Below are positions 16,285 through 24,330 of a DNA stretch of 48,776 nucleotides, piece by piece. The notes beneath the pieces are model-generated. The model was not told where the DNA came from. It was given only the letters and a program-made list of their open reading frames with translations, and searched no databases. The position numbers and the translations under genes were made by a program. The stretch comes from Rhodococcus rhodnii (GTDB taxonomy: Bacteria; Actinomycetota; Actinomycetes; Mycobacteriales; Pseudonocardiaceae): positions 1 to 48,776 of the forward strand of contig JOAA01000049.1 in the NCBI GenBank assembly GCA_000720375.1, written 5' to 3'. Positions within the stretch are counted from its first letter, which is position 1; every line of letters begins with the position of its first letter.

Positions 16285-18477
16285 TTGCCTGCGGCGCAAG
16301 GGTTGGCGGCGACTTGGTGGTGGCCGAAAGCACAAGTCGGCAACACCCACCCCGGCGCGACGTCCCCGCTCGGCATGGTGTCCGCCTGCGCCTACTCCGG
16401 TGCCTATCCGACCGGATACGGCCTCTACATGAAGAACACCGAGGGACAGCCCGAGGAGCTGTTCGACCGGCTGCAGGCGTCCGGTTTCACCCACTTCCAG
16501 CAGTCCGGCACTGGTGCTATCCGCAAGTACTACAACTACGTGCGGGTGACCCCGATGGTGCAGCAGCTGGACGTCCTCGGCCAGGCCTGGCAGCTGCACG
16601 ACGAGATCGCTGAAGCCGGGTACTACGCGGCCACTCTCGACACTGGCATTCGATGTGAGGTCACCGTCGGCGCCAAGGTCGCCGTCCACCGGTACACCTT
16701 TCCTGAGCATCGCAGCGCCCGGGTCGTGATTGACCTTTCCTGCGGCGGGCTGGCCATCGACCTCGGCCGCACGGTGCCGCTGCGGGCGTATGTGGAAAGC
16801 CTCGGCAACGGCCGCGCCCATGGAACGGTGGTTGTCGAAGGCGTCCCGCTGTCGGTGTACATCAAGGTCGACAGCCCTGGTTGGCGGCAGATGCTCTGGC
16901 ATGACCGTCGGCTGATCGAGGGTGGCACGCGGCTCGACTTCGACCGCATCAGGCAGACCACGCTGCGCCCGTTCGGGCTGCTCTACATGGGCCCGACCGC
17001 CGCCGGACAGAGCGTCGAGATTCAGATCGGATTCTCGCTGCGCGGCTGTGAACAGGCCCGCGAGAACCTGTATCGCGAATGTGGCGAGAGGGTGCCTGCG
17101 TTCGATGCCGTCCGGGCGCAGACCAAGGCACGGTGGCGCGACCACGTGGATCGGGTCGAGGTCGAGGGCGGGTCACCCGCCAGGCGGCAAGTGTTCGCAA
17201 CGGCCCTGTACCACTCTCTGATCAAGCCGTGCTTCGCCGACGACGAGAGCCCGTTCTGGCCGACCTCCGGGCCGTTCGTGTTCGACATCTGCACGATGTG
17301 GGACATCTACAAGACCCAACTGCCGTTGCTCATCGCCATCTGCCCCGGCCGGGCGGTCGATCTTCTGGAGTCACTGATCCGGGTTTGTGAGGAGGAAGGC
17401 AACTTCCCCATCGGATATCGGATGGCTCGCGGCGCGGACAGGTTCTTCCGGCAAGCGAGCGCGTTGGTCCACACCGCGCTGGCCGACGTGCACGCACTCG
17501 GCCTCGGTGACCTGGATTGGGCCTGGGCGCTGGTGCACATGTACGACGACCTGCGCCGGATGTACGGCGAGGACTTCTACGAGCACGGCATCGTGCACCC
17601 GATCTCGCACACCCTCGACCTCGCCTACGCCTGCCACTGCACCTCCGGCGTCGCCCGGGCCCTGAACGACGTCCAGCTCGCCGACGACCTCGACGCGCGA
17701 AGCCGCCTGTGGTCCAACGCGTTCGACCCGGACACCGGCCTGCTGCTCGACTCGTCGTTTTACGAAGGGGGCAAGTGGAATTACTCCTTCCGGCTGCTGC
17801 ACGACATGGCCGCGAGAATCGCGATGGTCGGGGGGAACGAAGCTTTCGTCAGCACACTCGACGCGTTCTTCGGCTACGGCGCGCCGCGGGTGGCGCAGCC
17901 CGGTAAGCGGCCCGGCTCGGCGGAGATGGCGGCCGGCTACGTGCTGAATCGGTTTGAGGGGCTGAACAACGAGCCGGACATGGAAGCGCCGTGGTCCTAC
18001 CATTACGCGGCTCGGCCGGACCGCACAGCCGAGATCGTGCACGCGGCGCTGACCTGGCAGTTCGGCACCGGTCGCGGCGGGCTGCCGGGCAATGACGACT
18101 CGGGCGGGCTGAGCTCCTGGTACGTGTGGGCCTCGCTTGGCCTGTTTCCGGTCGCCGGGCAGAACCTGTTCCTCGTCAACGCGCCTGCCTTCAGCCGCGC
18201 CACTCTGCACGTCGGAGACCGCGATTTCGTCATCGAGACGCGTGGGCACCTCGAGACGTCCATCAGTTCCGACGGGTTGGACGCGGACCCGCCGCCGCAG
18301 TACGTGCAGTCCGCCCGGCTGGACGGAAAGCCACTGGATGCGGCGCATCTGCGCGCATCCGACGTCCACGCGGGCGGCAGGCTGCTGCTCGAACTCGGCC
18401 CGCACCCCTCGGAGTGGGGACGCAAGATCCTGCCGCCATCAGTGTCTGATCCGCTCGGAAAGGGGGTTCGCTCATGA
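16285..18477 (+). CDS. GH92-type alpha-mannosidase, cytosolic
   Basis: A glycoside hydrolase of about 730 residues with family GH92 hallmarks, so probably a calcium-dependent inverting alpha-1,2-mannosidase type enzyme. The N-terminal sandwich domain has GNTHPGATSPLGM. The (alpha/alpha)6 barrel has the probable acid Glu in YEGGKWNYSF, NEPDMEAPW, and PGNDDSGGLSSWYVW, where the Asp residues match the family's base and metal region. There is no signal peptide. The TTG at 16285 is the first usual start codon, but the conserved DPFIGT motif is encoded upstream in the same frame. The true start may therefore be a rare codon such as ATT at 16252, or a frameshift may separate it from a GTG at 16230. 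It precedes a GT4 gene by 73 bases. Confidence 0.88.
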   Translation: MPAAQGLAATWWWPKAQVGNTHPGATSPLGMVSACAYSGAYPTGYGLYMKNTEGQPEELFDRLQASGFTHFQQSGTGAIRKYYNYVRVTPMVQQLDVLGQAWQLHDEIAEAGYYAATLDTGIRCEVTVGAKVAVHRYTFPEHRSARVVIDLSCGGLAIDLGRTVPLRAYVESLGNGRAHGTVVVEGVPLSVYIKVDSPGWRQMLWHDRRLIEGGTRLDFDRIRQTTLRPFGLLYMGPTAAGQSVEIQIGFSLRGCEQARENLYRECGERVPAFDAVRAQTKARWRDHVDRVEVEGGSPARRQVFATALYHSLIKPCFADDESPFWPTSGPFVFDICTMWDIYKTQLPLLIAICPGRAVDLLESLIRVCEEEGNFPIGYRMARGADRFFRQASALVHTALADVHALGLGDLDWAWALVHMYDDLRRMYGEDFYEHGIVHPISHTLDLAYACHCTSGVARALNDVQLADDLDARSRLWSNAFDPDTGLLLDSSFYEGGKWNYSFRLLHDMAARIAMVGGNEAFVSTLDAFFGYGAPRVAQPGKRPGSAEMAAGYVLNRFEGLNNEPDMEAPWSYHYAARPDRTAEIVHAALTWQFGTGRGGLPGNDDSGGLSSWYVWASLGLFPVAGQNLFLVNAPAFSRATLHVGDRDFVIETRGHLETSISSDGLDADPPPQYVQSARLDGKPLDAAHLRASDVHAGGRLLLELGPHPSEWGRKILPPSVSDPLGKGVRS

Positions 18478-18550
18478 GCGAGCTTGCGAGCGAAACATCG
18501 ATACAGCGCCCGGCTCATGCAGCGGGCCTTAGGCACAGCGAGGAGGAGGC

Positions 18551-19828
18551 ATGAGCTGGCCAAGCCGCCGTCTCGTCATCGTGGTCCGGGCCGACCCGGT
18601 CATCTGCGGCCACTCCGGAGAAGCCCGCAACCTGGCTGAGGTCGCGCTCAGCCGCGGCTTCGACGATGTCCGGCTGCTGACCTGGCCGATTTCGGTGCTG
18701 CAGGCGGCAGGCCTGCCGCTCAAGCCGCTGGATCGGATCATGCCCTACAGCGAAGGCATCACCGTGGAGCGGCCCGAGCCGGTCGGCGACTACCGGGTAC
18801 CCGACGGTCGATACCTGGCCGGGCTCACGGGACGCCTGGTCGAGCTGCTCGCCGAGCCGGTCCCGACCACATGCGTATCGATGTACCTCGCTCCCCACGA
18901 CGCCGTGGTGCGCGACGCCGTCGATGCGGCGCGCGCGGCTGGCTACGCACCTGATGTCCACACCATCGCGAAGGCGGTGGGCTCGGACGTCACCAACGTG
19001 ATTCGCTCGTGCCTGCACGAGCGGCGATTCGGGGCCGCCGTGGTCCTGTTCACCCGGTTTCTCGCCAACGACCAGGTGATCGCCGTGTCGCAGTACACCA
19101 GGCAGGAGATCATCGCTTGTGCGGAGGCCGTCGACGCGCACTGCGGCACCCGGTTCGCCGACCAGTGCGTGCGCCGGATATCGGTCAGCTACCCACCGAT
19201 CGACACCTCGGCCTACCTCGACCTCGACCCTGCGCTCGTGGACACCGCCCTGAAGCGACGCGGCCTGGAACGCGACGGGTACGTCCTGTTCCTGTCCCGG
19301 GTCACCCGCGCCAAAGGCATCTACGACCTGGTGGACGCGTTCGCCCAGTGCCAGGCGCAGTCACGGCTGAAGCTCGTGATCGCCGGGAACGGCCCTGAAC
19401 TGGAGCACGTCAAGGCGATCACCCAGCACAACGACCGGATCCTTTTCCTCACCGACGTGGAGGACGAGGAGAAGCCGCTGCTGATGAACGGCTGCGCCGT
19501 GTACACGCTGCCGACCAAACCCGAACCGGACTTCGTCGAGACCTTCGGCATCGCGCTGACCGAGAAGATGCTCGCGGGCGGCGGACCAGTGATCACGACC
19601 ACCACCGGAGGCGTCGGCGAAGCGGTGGGCGGCACGGCCATCCTCGTCGAGGCCGGGAACATCACCCACATCGCCGCTGCGATCGACCGGGTGGTGCTCG
19701 ACATGTCAGCCGAGGAACGGCAACTCATAGCGGACCGAGCACGCGAGCACGCCCTGTCCTTCGACCGTGTCCGGGTGTTCGACAGCCTCTTCGCCACGTC
19801 CAACCCAGCTGTTGTCCTAACGGGATGA
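18551..19828 (+). CDS. GT4 family glycosyltransferase
   Basis: A soluble 425-residue GT-B glycosyltransferase. The C-terminal half has the GT4 pattern: VLFLSRVTRAKGIYDLVDAF, then LVIAGNGPE, then the sugar-nucleotide motif E-T-F-G-I-A-L-T-E (E-x7-E) followed by GGVGEAV. The N-terminal half has GHSGEARNL in the acceptor-binding loop. No membrane segment is seen. A strong GAGGAGG ribosome site ends four bases before the ATG. It follows the GH92 gene on the same strand, so synthesis and trimming of the same mannose-like glycan in the cytosol is a fair inference. Donor and acceptor are unknown. Confidence 0.88.
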   Translation: MSWPSRRLVIVVRADPVICGHSGEARNLAEVALSRGFDDVRLLTWPISVLQAAGLPLKPLDRIMPYSEGITVERPEPVGDYRVPDGRYLAGLTGRLVELLAEPVPTTCVSMYLAPHDAVVRDAVDAARAAGYAPDVHTIAKAVGSDVTNVIRSCLHERRFGAAVVLFTRFLANDQVIAVSQYTRQEIIACAEAVDAHCGTRFADQCVRRISVSYPPIDTSAYLDLDPALVDTALKRRGLERDGYVLFLSRVTRAKGIYDLVDAFAQCQAQSRLKLVIAGNGPELEHVKAITQHNDRILFLTDVEDEEKPLLMNGCAVYTLPTKPEPDFVETFGIALTEKMLAGGGPVITTTTGGVGEAVGGTAILVEAGNITHIAAAIDRVVLDMSAEERQLIADRAREHALSFDRVRVFDSLFATSNPAVVLTG

Positions 19829-20007
19829 ACCCCGTGTATTCCTCCAGCAGCCTCGACGCCAACGACTCTGGCTCGACCGCGGCTATATCTCCAGACCGGC
19901 CACCGGTCAGTAGTGGAGGCGCGTCCGGCTCATGCGGCCTCGCACTCCGCCTACTGTCGACATGGACACGGACGTCACAGTCGACTTCCGCCACGAACGG
20001 CGACTCC

Positions 20008-20032
20008 GCAGGTTCGAACCCTGTCGGGGCAC
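20008..20032 (+). other. tRNA 3'-end-like fragment (possible attachment-site relic)
   Basis: GCAGG-TTCGAAC-CCTGT folds as a five-base T-stem with a seven-base TTCGAAC loop. It is followed by CGGGGCA, the 3' acceptor strand of a tRNA (similar to Leu tRNAs), and a C. The matching 5' strand TGCCCCG is absent upstream, so this is not a full tRNA gene. Such 3' ends are typical attachment sites of integrative elements. Confidence 0.35.
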
Positions 20033-20466
20033 GCACAGCTAGATGCGCAGTCCGCTGGGACAAGTGGTGACCAGGCGGCATCCTCGCCGGCAGCCGGGGT
20101 GTGGTTGTCCAGCGCGCGCGTTTGACGGAGTGGTTCCCGCATCTCGGCCCGGTCATCACCAGGCTCATGATCGAGAAGGGGGGCGGTAAGGATGAGTTGA
20201 TCTCCAGATCGTCGCGGCACGCCGTGGCGAGTTCGCGACCGAAGATGCGCATGTCAAGGATTCAACGTCAAGGTTGAAGTCCGAGACGATGGGCGACTGA
20301 ACCACCCATCGCGGCTACGTGTGCTTGGCGGAAGAAGCCGACGCCACGTCGTCTTCTCATGGTGTGCCGATTTGGTCATGGTGCCGCATCGGCGACCACT
20401 TGCCGGGACAGCAAGCAGGGACGTTGGCGCGACGCTGGGATGTAGGCGACACTGGGATTTCCGCCG

Positions 20467-20497
20467 CCTTGTGTATCCCTGCATGCGACACAAGGAG
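20467..20497 (+). promoter_or_regulatory. Hairpin overlapping the ribosome site of the lyase-like gene
   Basis: CCTTGTGT (20467-20474) pairs perfectly with ACACAAGG (20488-20495) around a 13-base loop. The right arm contains AAGG of the AAGGAG ribosome site (20492-20497), so the folded RNA would mask it. This could lower translation or act as a switch. Confidence 0.45.
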
Positions 20498-20501
20498 CAC
20501 C

Positions 20502-21164
20502 ATGCGTCTGACACGAAGGATTGCCGCGATCGCCGGCACTGCCGTTTTGACGGTCATTCTCGTCCAGCCCAGCGCCTTCGCCGGTCCGGTTGGCAGTGGC
20601 TGGCAGGAATACAACCCCTCGTGGAACCTGCAGATCCAGAGCCGCGGCGAGATGAAGAGCTACCCGAGCAGCACCAACAGCGCATCCGGGCCTGGCGGAT
20701 CCTACGCGCGATCCGGCGGGGTACAGACCTTCAAACTCTTCAACAACGGGTCCAACCGAGTCGAGGTTCGGGTTCAGGACAACTACCGGACCGGCCAGCG
20801 GCAGTTTGAGGGCGAGCTCAAGGTCACGGCGGGCACCGACGACGAAAGCGCCATGCAGATCTTCGGCAACGACGGTGACGGTGCCACCACGCTGATGATC
20901 AGGTCCTTCTCGAAGAACGGCGGCACCCTCCGAGGCGGGGGCAAAGACCTGATCAGCAACATCTACGGCAAGTGGGTACGCATCAACGTCACCCACAACG
21001 CCACCGCCACCGGCGGCAGTTACTCCATCTACATCAACGGCAAACACGTACACACCAACAATGGGCCTAAAGGTGATCACTACTTCAAGTACGGCGTGTA
21101 CGGCACGTTGAAGACCTCGGGTGCCGAGCACCAGTGGCGCAACGTGCACTTCTACCGGAAGTAG
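20502..21164 (+). CDS. Secreted polysaccharide-lyase-like jelly-roll protein
   Basis: A 220-residue exported protein. The signal peptide covers about the first 30 residues (cleavage near SAFAG). The mature part looks like a beta jelly roll of the alginate lyase 2 (PL7) type: RVEVRVQD replaces the usual R-[TS]-E-L-R, the second strand motif is QIF in place of QIH, and YFKYGVYG stands for YFKAGxYxQ. With the catalytic His of QIH replaced, lyase activity is uncertain and it may be a binding protein. The start is the ATG after AAGGAG. A strong terminator follows. Alternative: another concanavalin-like carbohydrate-binding family. Confidence 0.65.
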   Translation: MRLTRRIAAIAGTAVLTVILVQPSAFAGPVGSGWQEYNPSWNLQIQSRGEMKSYPSSTNSASGPGGSYARSGGVQTFKLFNNGSNRVEVRVQDNYRTGQRQFEGELKVTAGTDDESAMQIFGNDGDGATTLMIRSFSKNGGTLRGGGKDLISNIYGKWVRINVTHNATATGGSYSIYINGKHVHTNNGPKGDHYFKYGVYGTLKTSGAEHQWRNVHFYRK

Positions 21165-21192
21165 TCGGCAGCAGCCTGGTTTCCCGACTCAA

Positions 21193-21224
21193 CCCCCGGC
21201 TCGGATGCAGGTCCGGGCCGGGGG
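21193..21224 (+). terminator. Rho-independent-like terminator
   Basis: CCCCCGGC (21193-21200) pairs with GCCGGGGG (21217-21224), extended inward by further GC pairs, followed by CTTTGC. It lies 28 bases after the lyase-like gene. Confidence 0.7.
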
Positions 21225-21346
21225 CTTTGCGCTTTCTCGACGGAAATGAGGTGCGATGAACGAGCTTCGAGATTTGTCGCTGCCCGGTTAAGCGCACCGT
21301 TAGATCAAGTGTGACTTACGCTGCGGACAGTCACTAGTCTGAACCG

Positions 21347-23122
21347 GTGCGTAGCGAGGACGTCATCGCCGGCCGGTATCGGCTCGAGGACGCTGTCGGA
21401 GCTGGCGGCATGGGAGTGGTCTGGCGAGCCACCGATCTCGAGCTTCGCCGGGTGGTGGCGCTCAAGCAGGCCAGCTCTGGCGACGGCGAGGAGACTCGCC
21501 GGGAGGCCCGGATCGGGGCGGGACTGCACCATCCCAACGTGATCTCGGTCTTCGACGTGGTCGTCGAGGGCGACCAGCGGTGGCTGGTCATGGAGTACCT
21601 GCCGGCGCGCAGTCTGGCCGAGATCTGCCGGGCCGACGGCCCACTGGCGCCGAACCGCGTGGCCCGTATCGGCGCGCAGGTCGCTACCGCGCTGTCTGCC
21701 ATGCACGCCAAAGGCATCGTGCACCGGGACGTCACGCCGGCCAACATCCTCGCCACCGACGACGGGACAGCGAAGCTGGCTGACCTCGGCATCGCGGCGT
21801 GGGGGCAGGTCACGCTGTCCGGGACCGCGCGGGACGCGGGCACTCCCGGTTACGTTGCCCCTGAGGTGATCGAGGGCCACGGCGCCACATCCGCGTCCGA
21901 CGTGTATTCGCTCGGCGCGGCGCTGTCGGCGGCTGTCGAGGGCCATGGGCGGGTGGACGGACGCCTTGCCGGGGTCCTGACCGTGCTGACCGACTCGGAC
22001 CCGGATCGCAGGCCCACCGCGGAGAAGGCCGCACAGCTCCTCGAGAGACACGGCGCATGGTGGCACTCCCGGCGCGGAATTCTGGCTACCGGCCTTGGCG
22101 TGGTCGTGGCGCTCGTCGCCGCCTTCGTGGTCATATCGTCCGGATCGCAGAGCACGCCGAACAACACGGCCGAGGGGCCGGGCACGTCGACCCGCCGCCA
22201 GGTGCCCGGCCCGCCGGCTGCCGGCGGGGCCACGCTGCTATACGGCCTCGGCGACCAGATCAACTCGGCACTGGCGTCCGAACTGGTGCGCGACACCCCG
22301 GTCCGGATGCTCACCACGAACTACCACAAGCCAAACGACCTGCCGAAACTGGCGGGCTCGCGCGACACCTTGGTGGCCAACGCCTACGCGCAGGGCTATG
22401 CGCTGCATGTGGTCGTGTCGGACTGGGATGTCGACGATCCCGAGGTACCAGTCGACACCAAGTACGGCGTCGGCTGCGGCCGGCCCCATCCGCTGTCCCC
22501 GGACTTTCCCCGGCATATGCGCACCCTCGCGCGGATCTTCGCCGGCCAGGCCGACGGCCCACCCCTGTACGTCACGATGTTCCAGGAGGTCAACAAGTTC
22601 GCGTGCGTCGACGGCGCGTACGCCGCCGATCCCCAGACCACGGCGTACTACAAAGCATTGAAGGACCGTTACCTCGAGGTCCGGCAAATCATCCAGGACG
22701 AGGCGCCCAACGCGCGCGTCGCGCTGGGCTGGGACGGATATCAGTCCAACAAGGACGATCCGGCCACGAGTGGCGGTCGATCCATGTTCGCGCAGTTCGC
22801 CGACGTGCTGCGAGCCTCGGACTTCCAGTCCGTCCTGGTCAGGCAACCGGACGGCAACGTCGAGCAGGTACGGCGGACCGTCCGTATCCTCGGCGAGTAC
22901 GGCCCGGTCATGATGGCCGCGTACGGCAACAAGAGCACGCCAGGCCAGGTCGTCGACCAGGACATGCGGGCACTGCTGACCGACCAGTCGATCGCTGAGC
23001 TCACCGGGCTCGGCCTGTTCGCGTGGAACTTCAACACCGAGCCTGTGCTGGTCAGGGCCGGCAGACCCACCCTGGACTTCGTCAAGGACATTGTGCGCCG
23101 CACCGGGCGAGAGCCGCAGTAG
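21347..23122 (+). CDS. Membrane Ser/Thr protein kinase with glycosidase-like extracellular domain
   Basis: A 591-residue receptor-like kinase. Residues 10-235 are the kinase domain: GAGGMG loop (19-24), Lys40, HRD at 126-128 followed by Thr130 where Lys is usual, DLG at 146-148 in place of DFG, and APE at 171-173. The catalytic Asp residues and Lys are kept, so activity is plausible. Residues 243-264 are a single membrane helix. Residues 295-591 should be extracellular and look like a glycosidase TIM barrel: TMFQEVN with Glu414 fits the acid/base strand, and VMMAAYG has Ala525 where the nucleophile Glu of an AEYG-type strand would be; it ends with FAWNFN. No PASTA repeats. It may sense a glycan. 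The start is the GTG at 21347. Confidence 0.85.
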   Translation: MRSEDVIAGRYRLEDAVGAGGMGVVWRATDLELRRVVALKQASSGDGEETRREARIGAGLHHPNVISVFDVVVEGDQRWLVMEYLPARSLAEICRADGPLAPNRVARIGAQVATALSAMHAKGIVHRDVTPANILATDDGTAKLADLGIAAWGQVTLSGTARDAGTPGYVAPEVIEGHGATSASDVYSLGAALSAAVEGHGRVDGRLAGVLTVLTDSDPDRRPTAEKAAQLLERHGAWWHSRRGILATGLGVVVALVAAFVVISSGSQSTPNNTAEGPGTSTRRQVPGPPAAGGATLLYGLGDQINSALASELVRDTPVRMLTTNYHKPNDLPKLAGSRDTLVANAYAQGYALHVVVSDWDVDDPEVPVDTKYGVGCGRPHPLSPDFPRHMRTLARIFAGQADGPPLYVTMFQEVNKFACVDGAYAADPQTTAYYKALKDRYLEVRQIIQDEAPNARVALGWDGYQSNKDDPATSGGRSMFAQFADVLRASDFQSVLVRQPDGNVEQVRRTVRILGEYGPVMMAAYGNKSTPGQVVDQDMRALLTDQSIAELTGLGLFAWNFNTEPVLVRAGRPTLDFVKDIVRRTGREPQ

Positions 23123-23369
23123 GCCAGCGCTACTCCGCCGCCGCCACTGGCACGGGACCTTCCCCGCCCAACCCGCCACGCCAGTCCACAACGGTTGCTC
23201 TTGGCCCTTTTCCGGACTAAGCCGAGTTCGTCTGGGACGGGCGATGCCCGGCTGTGCCGAACGGCCGCACTTTGTTTGTCCACGGGTCAGGGGGCTTGGT
23301 GAACGAACCCGCATGCAGAACATATGGGTACCGATGCCGCCACCGGGCGGCACAAGATCTACCTGTGGG

Positions 23370-23786
23370 GTGGTAAAGATCAAGCGTCTCATCGGCATGG
23401 TGCTCGCCGCGGTCTGCATGAGCGCGTCCATGGTCGTGGCTTCGGGGTCCGCGGCGGCGGACACGAACTGCGGCAGTGGCGTGAACGACGTCTTCCTCGC
23501 CAACGTGCGCGAGGCGACCGCGACCGCTGGCGGGCGGACGGTGACCGTCAAGCTGGTCAACCAGCGAGTCAGCGATCACTCGTTCGCCAGGATCACGCTG
23601 AACTACCGGTCGGGCGACCTGACATGGGTCGACCGCTCGTACGACGGTGGGCGGAACTGGACGCAGTGCGGGCCGTTCAACCGGGCCTACTCCAACGACC
23701 TGTCCAACCTCAACAACTGGATGCGGGCGTGCGCCCGGTTCAATGGCCACAGCTTCTGTACCGGCTGGTACCGCGACACCGACTGA
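23370..23786 (+). CDS. Small secreted protein with four cysteines
   Basis: A 138-residue exported protein. KIKRLIGMVLAAVCMSASMV is a signal peptide with cleavage near SAAA. The mature part has Cys in TNCGSG, TQCGPF, RACARF and SFCTGW, which could form two disulfides, and a WVDRSYDGGRNW strand pair. It recalls small secreted actinobacterial proteins of the DUF2690 kind, but I do not assign a family. The frame is open further upstream; I chose the GTG at 23370 because the signal peptide starts there, although no clear ribosome site is visible. A very strong hairpin follows its stop. Confidence 0.65.
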   Translation: MVKIKRLIGMVLAAVCMSASMVVASGSAAADTNCGSGVNDVFLANVREATATAGGRTVTVKLVNQRVSDHSFARITLNYRSGDLTWVDRSYDGGRNWTQCGPFNRAYSNDLSNLNNWMRACARFNGHSFCTGWYRDTD

Positions 23787-23790
23787 CGTT

Positions 23791-23833
23791 CCAGGTTTCC
23801 CGGGCCAGGATCAGCTCGGCCCGGGAAACCTGG
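23791..23833 (+). terminator. 16-base-pair terminator hairpin
   Basis: CCAGGTTTCCCGGGCC (23791-23806) is perfectly complementary to 23818-23833 across an 11-base loop, starting five bases after the stop codon. There is no T-run, as is common for actinomycete terminators. Confidence 0.75.
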
Positions 23834-24052
23834 ACACCGGCCACCTGTTCGTCGAACCGGGCTTTGCCCGAAGTGTTGCGGCACCCCGGACACTGGCAAA
23901 GTGCCCCAAGCCGGATGAGCTCGCTTGGGGCACGATTCGCCGCCGAATTCGGCCTAGCCCTGTTCGAGGTCAGCTGCATGCCCAAAACAGCCTCCAGCTG
24001 ACCTACACGACGGCGACCTTGTCGTGCGCCCGACCAGTCCGACCGACTCGAC

Positions 24053-24330
24053 ACCACGGCTGACCGGTTCGCTTCCTGGAACGCCACCGCGCCCCTCGAC
24101 GCGTCCTCCAGGCAGCAACAGCGCCACCGGCTCTCCCGCGCCGGCAACCGTCGCATCAACCGGACCCTGCACATCATGGCCGCCGTCCAGCTACGCAACA
24201 GGCCGGACCTACTTCGACACGAAGAAAGCCACAGGCAAGACCTCGATGCAAGCCATGCGCGCACTCAACCGACGACTATCCAATGTGGTCTACCCACCGG
24301 ATGGTCCACGACCAGCAGACCTGATCGGCG
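24053..24330 (+). pseudogene. IS110-family transposase, C-terminal fragment with frameshift
   Basis: One frame gives ADRFASWNATAPLD, then RHRLSRAGNRRINRTLHIMA and AAVQLRN. After a one-base shift near 24195, a second frame gives GRTYFDTKKATGKTSMQAMR and RRLSNVVY. Together these match the C-terminal Transposase_20 region of IS110-family transposases. The N-terminal DEDD domain is missing. The fragment ends next to the broken gene on the other strand. Confidence 0.75.

Larger units (their letters stand above)
19829..20501. other. Gene-poor stretch containing a tRNA-like 3' fragment
   Basis: About 670 bases with no supportable gene. Frames of 80-175 codons on both strands lack motifs and ribosome sites. 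The notable content is the T-arm-like piece near 20008-20032 and the hairpin just before the next gene. Confidence 0.45.

Noticed and set aside
19945..20032. A complete tRNA gene
   Set aside because: The T-arm is convincing, but no matching 5' acceptor strand, D-arm or anticodon stem can be found at the right distance.
19725..20252. Minus-strand frame of 175 codons
   Set aside because: It overlaps the GT4 3' end and the tRNA-like piece, lacks motifs and has no convincing ribosome site.
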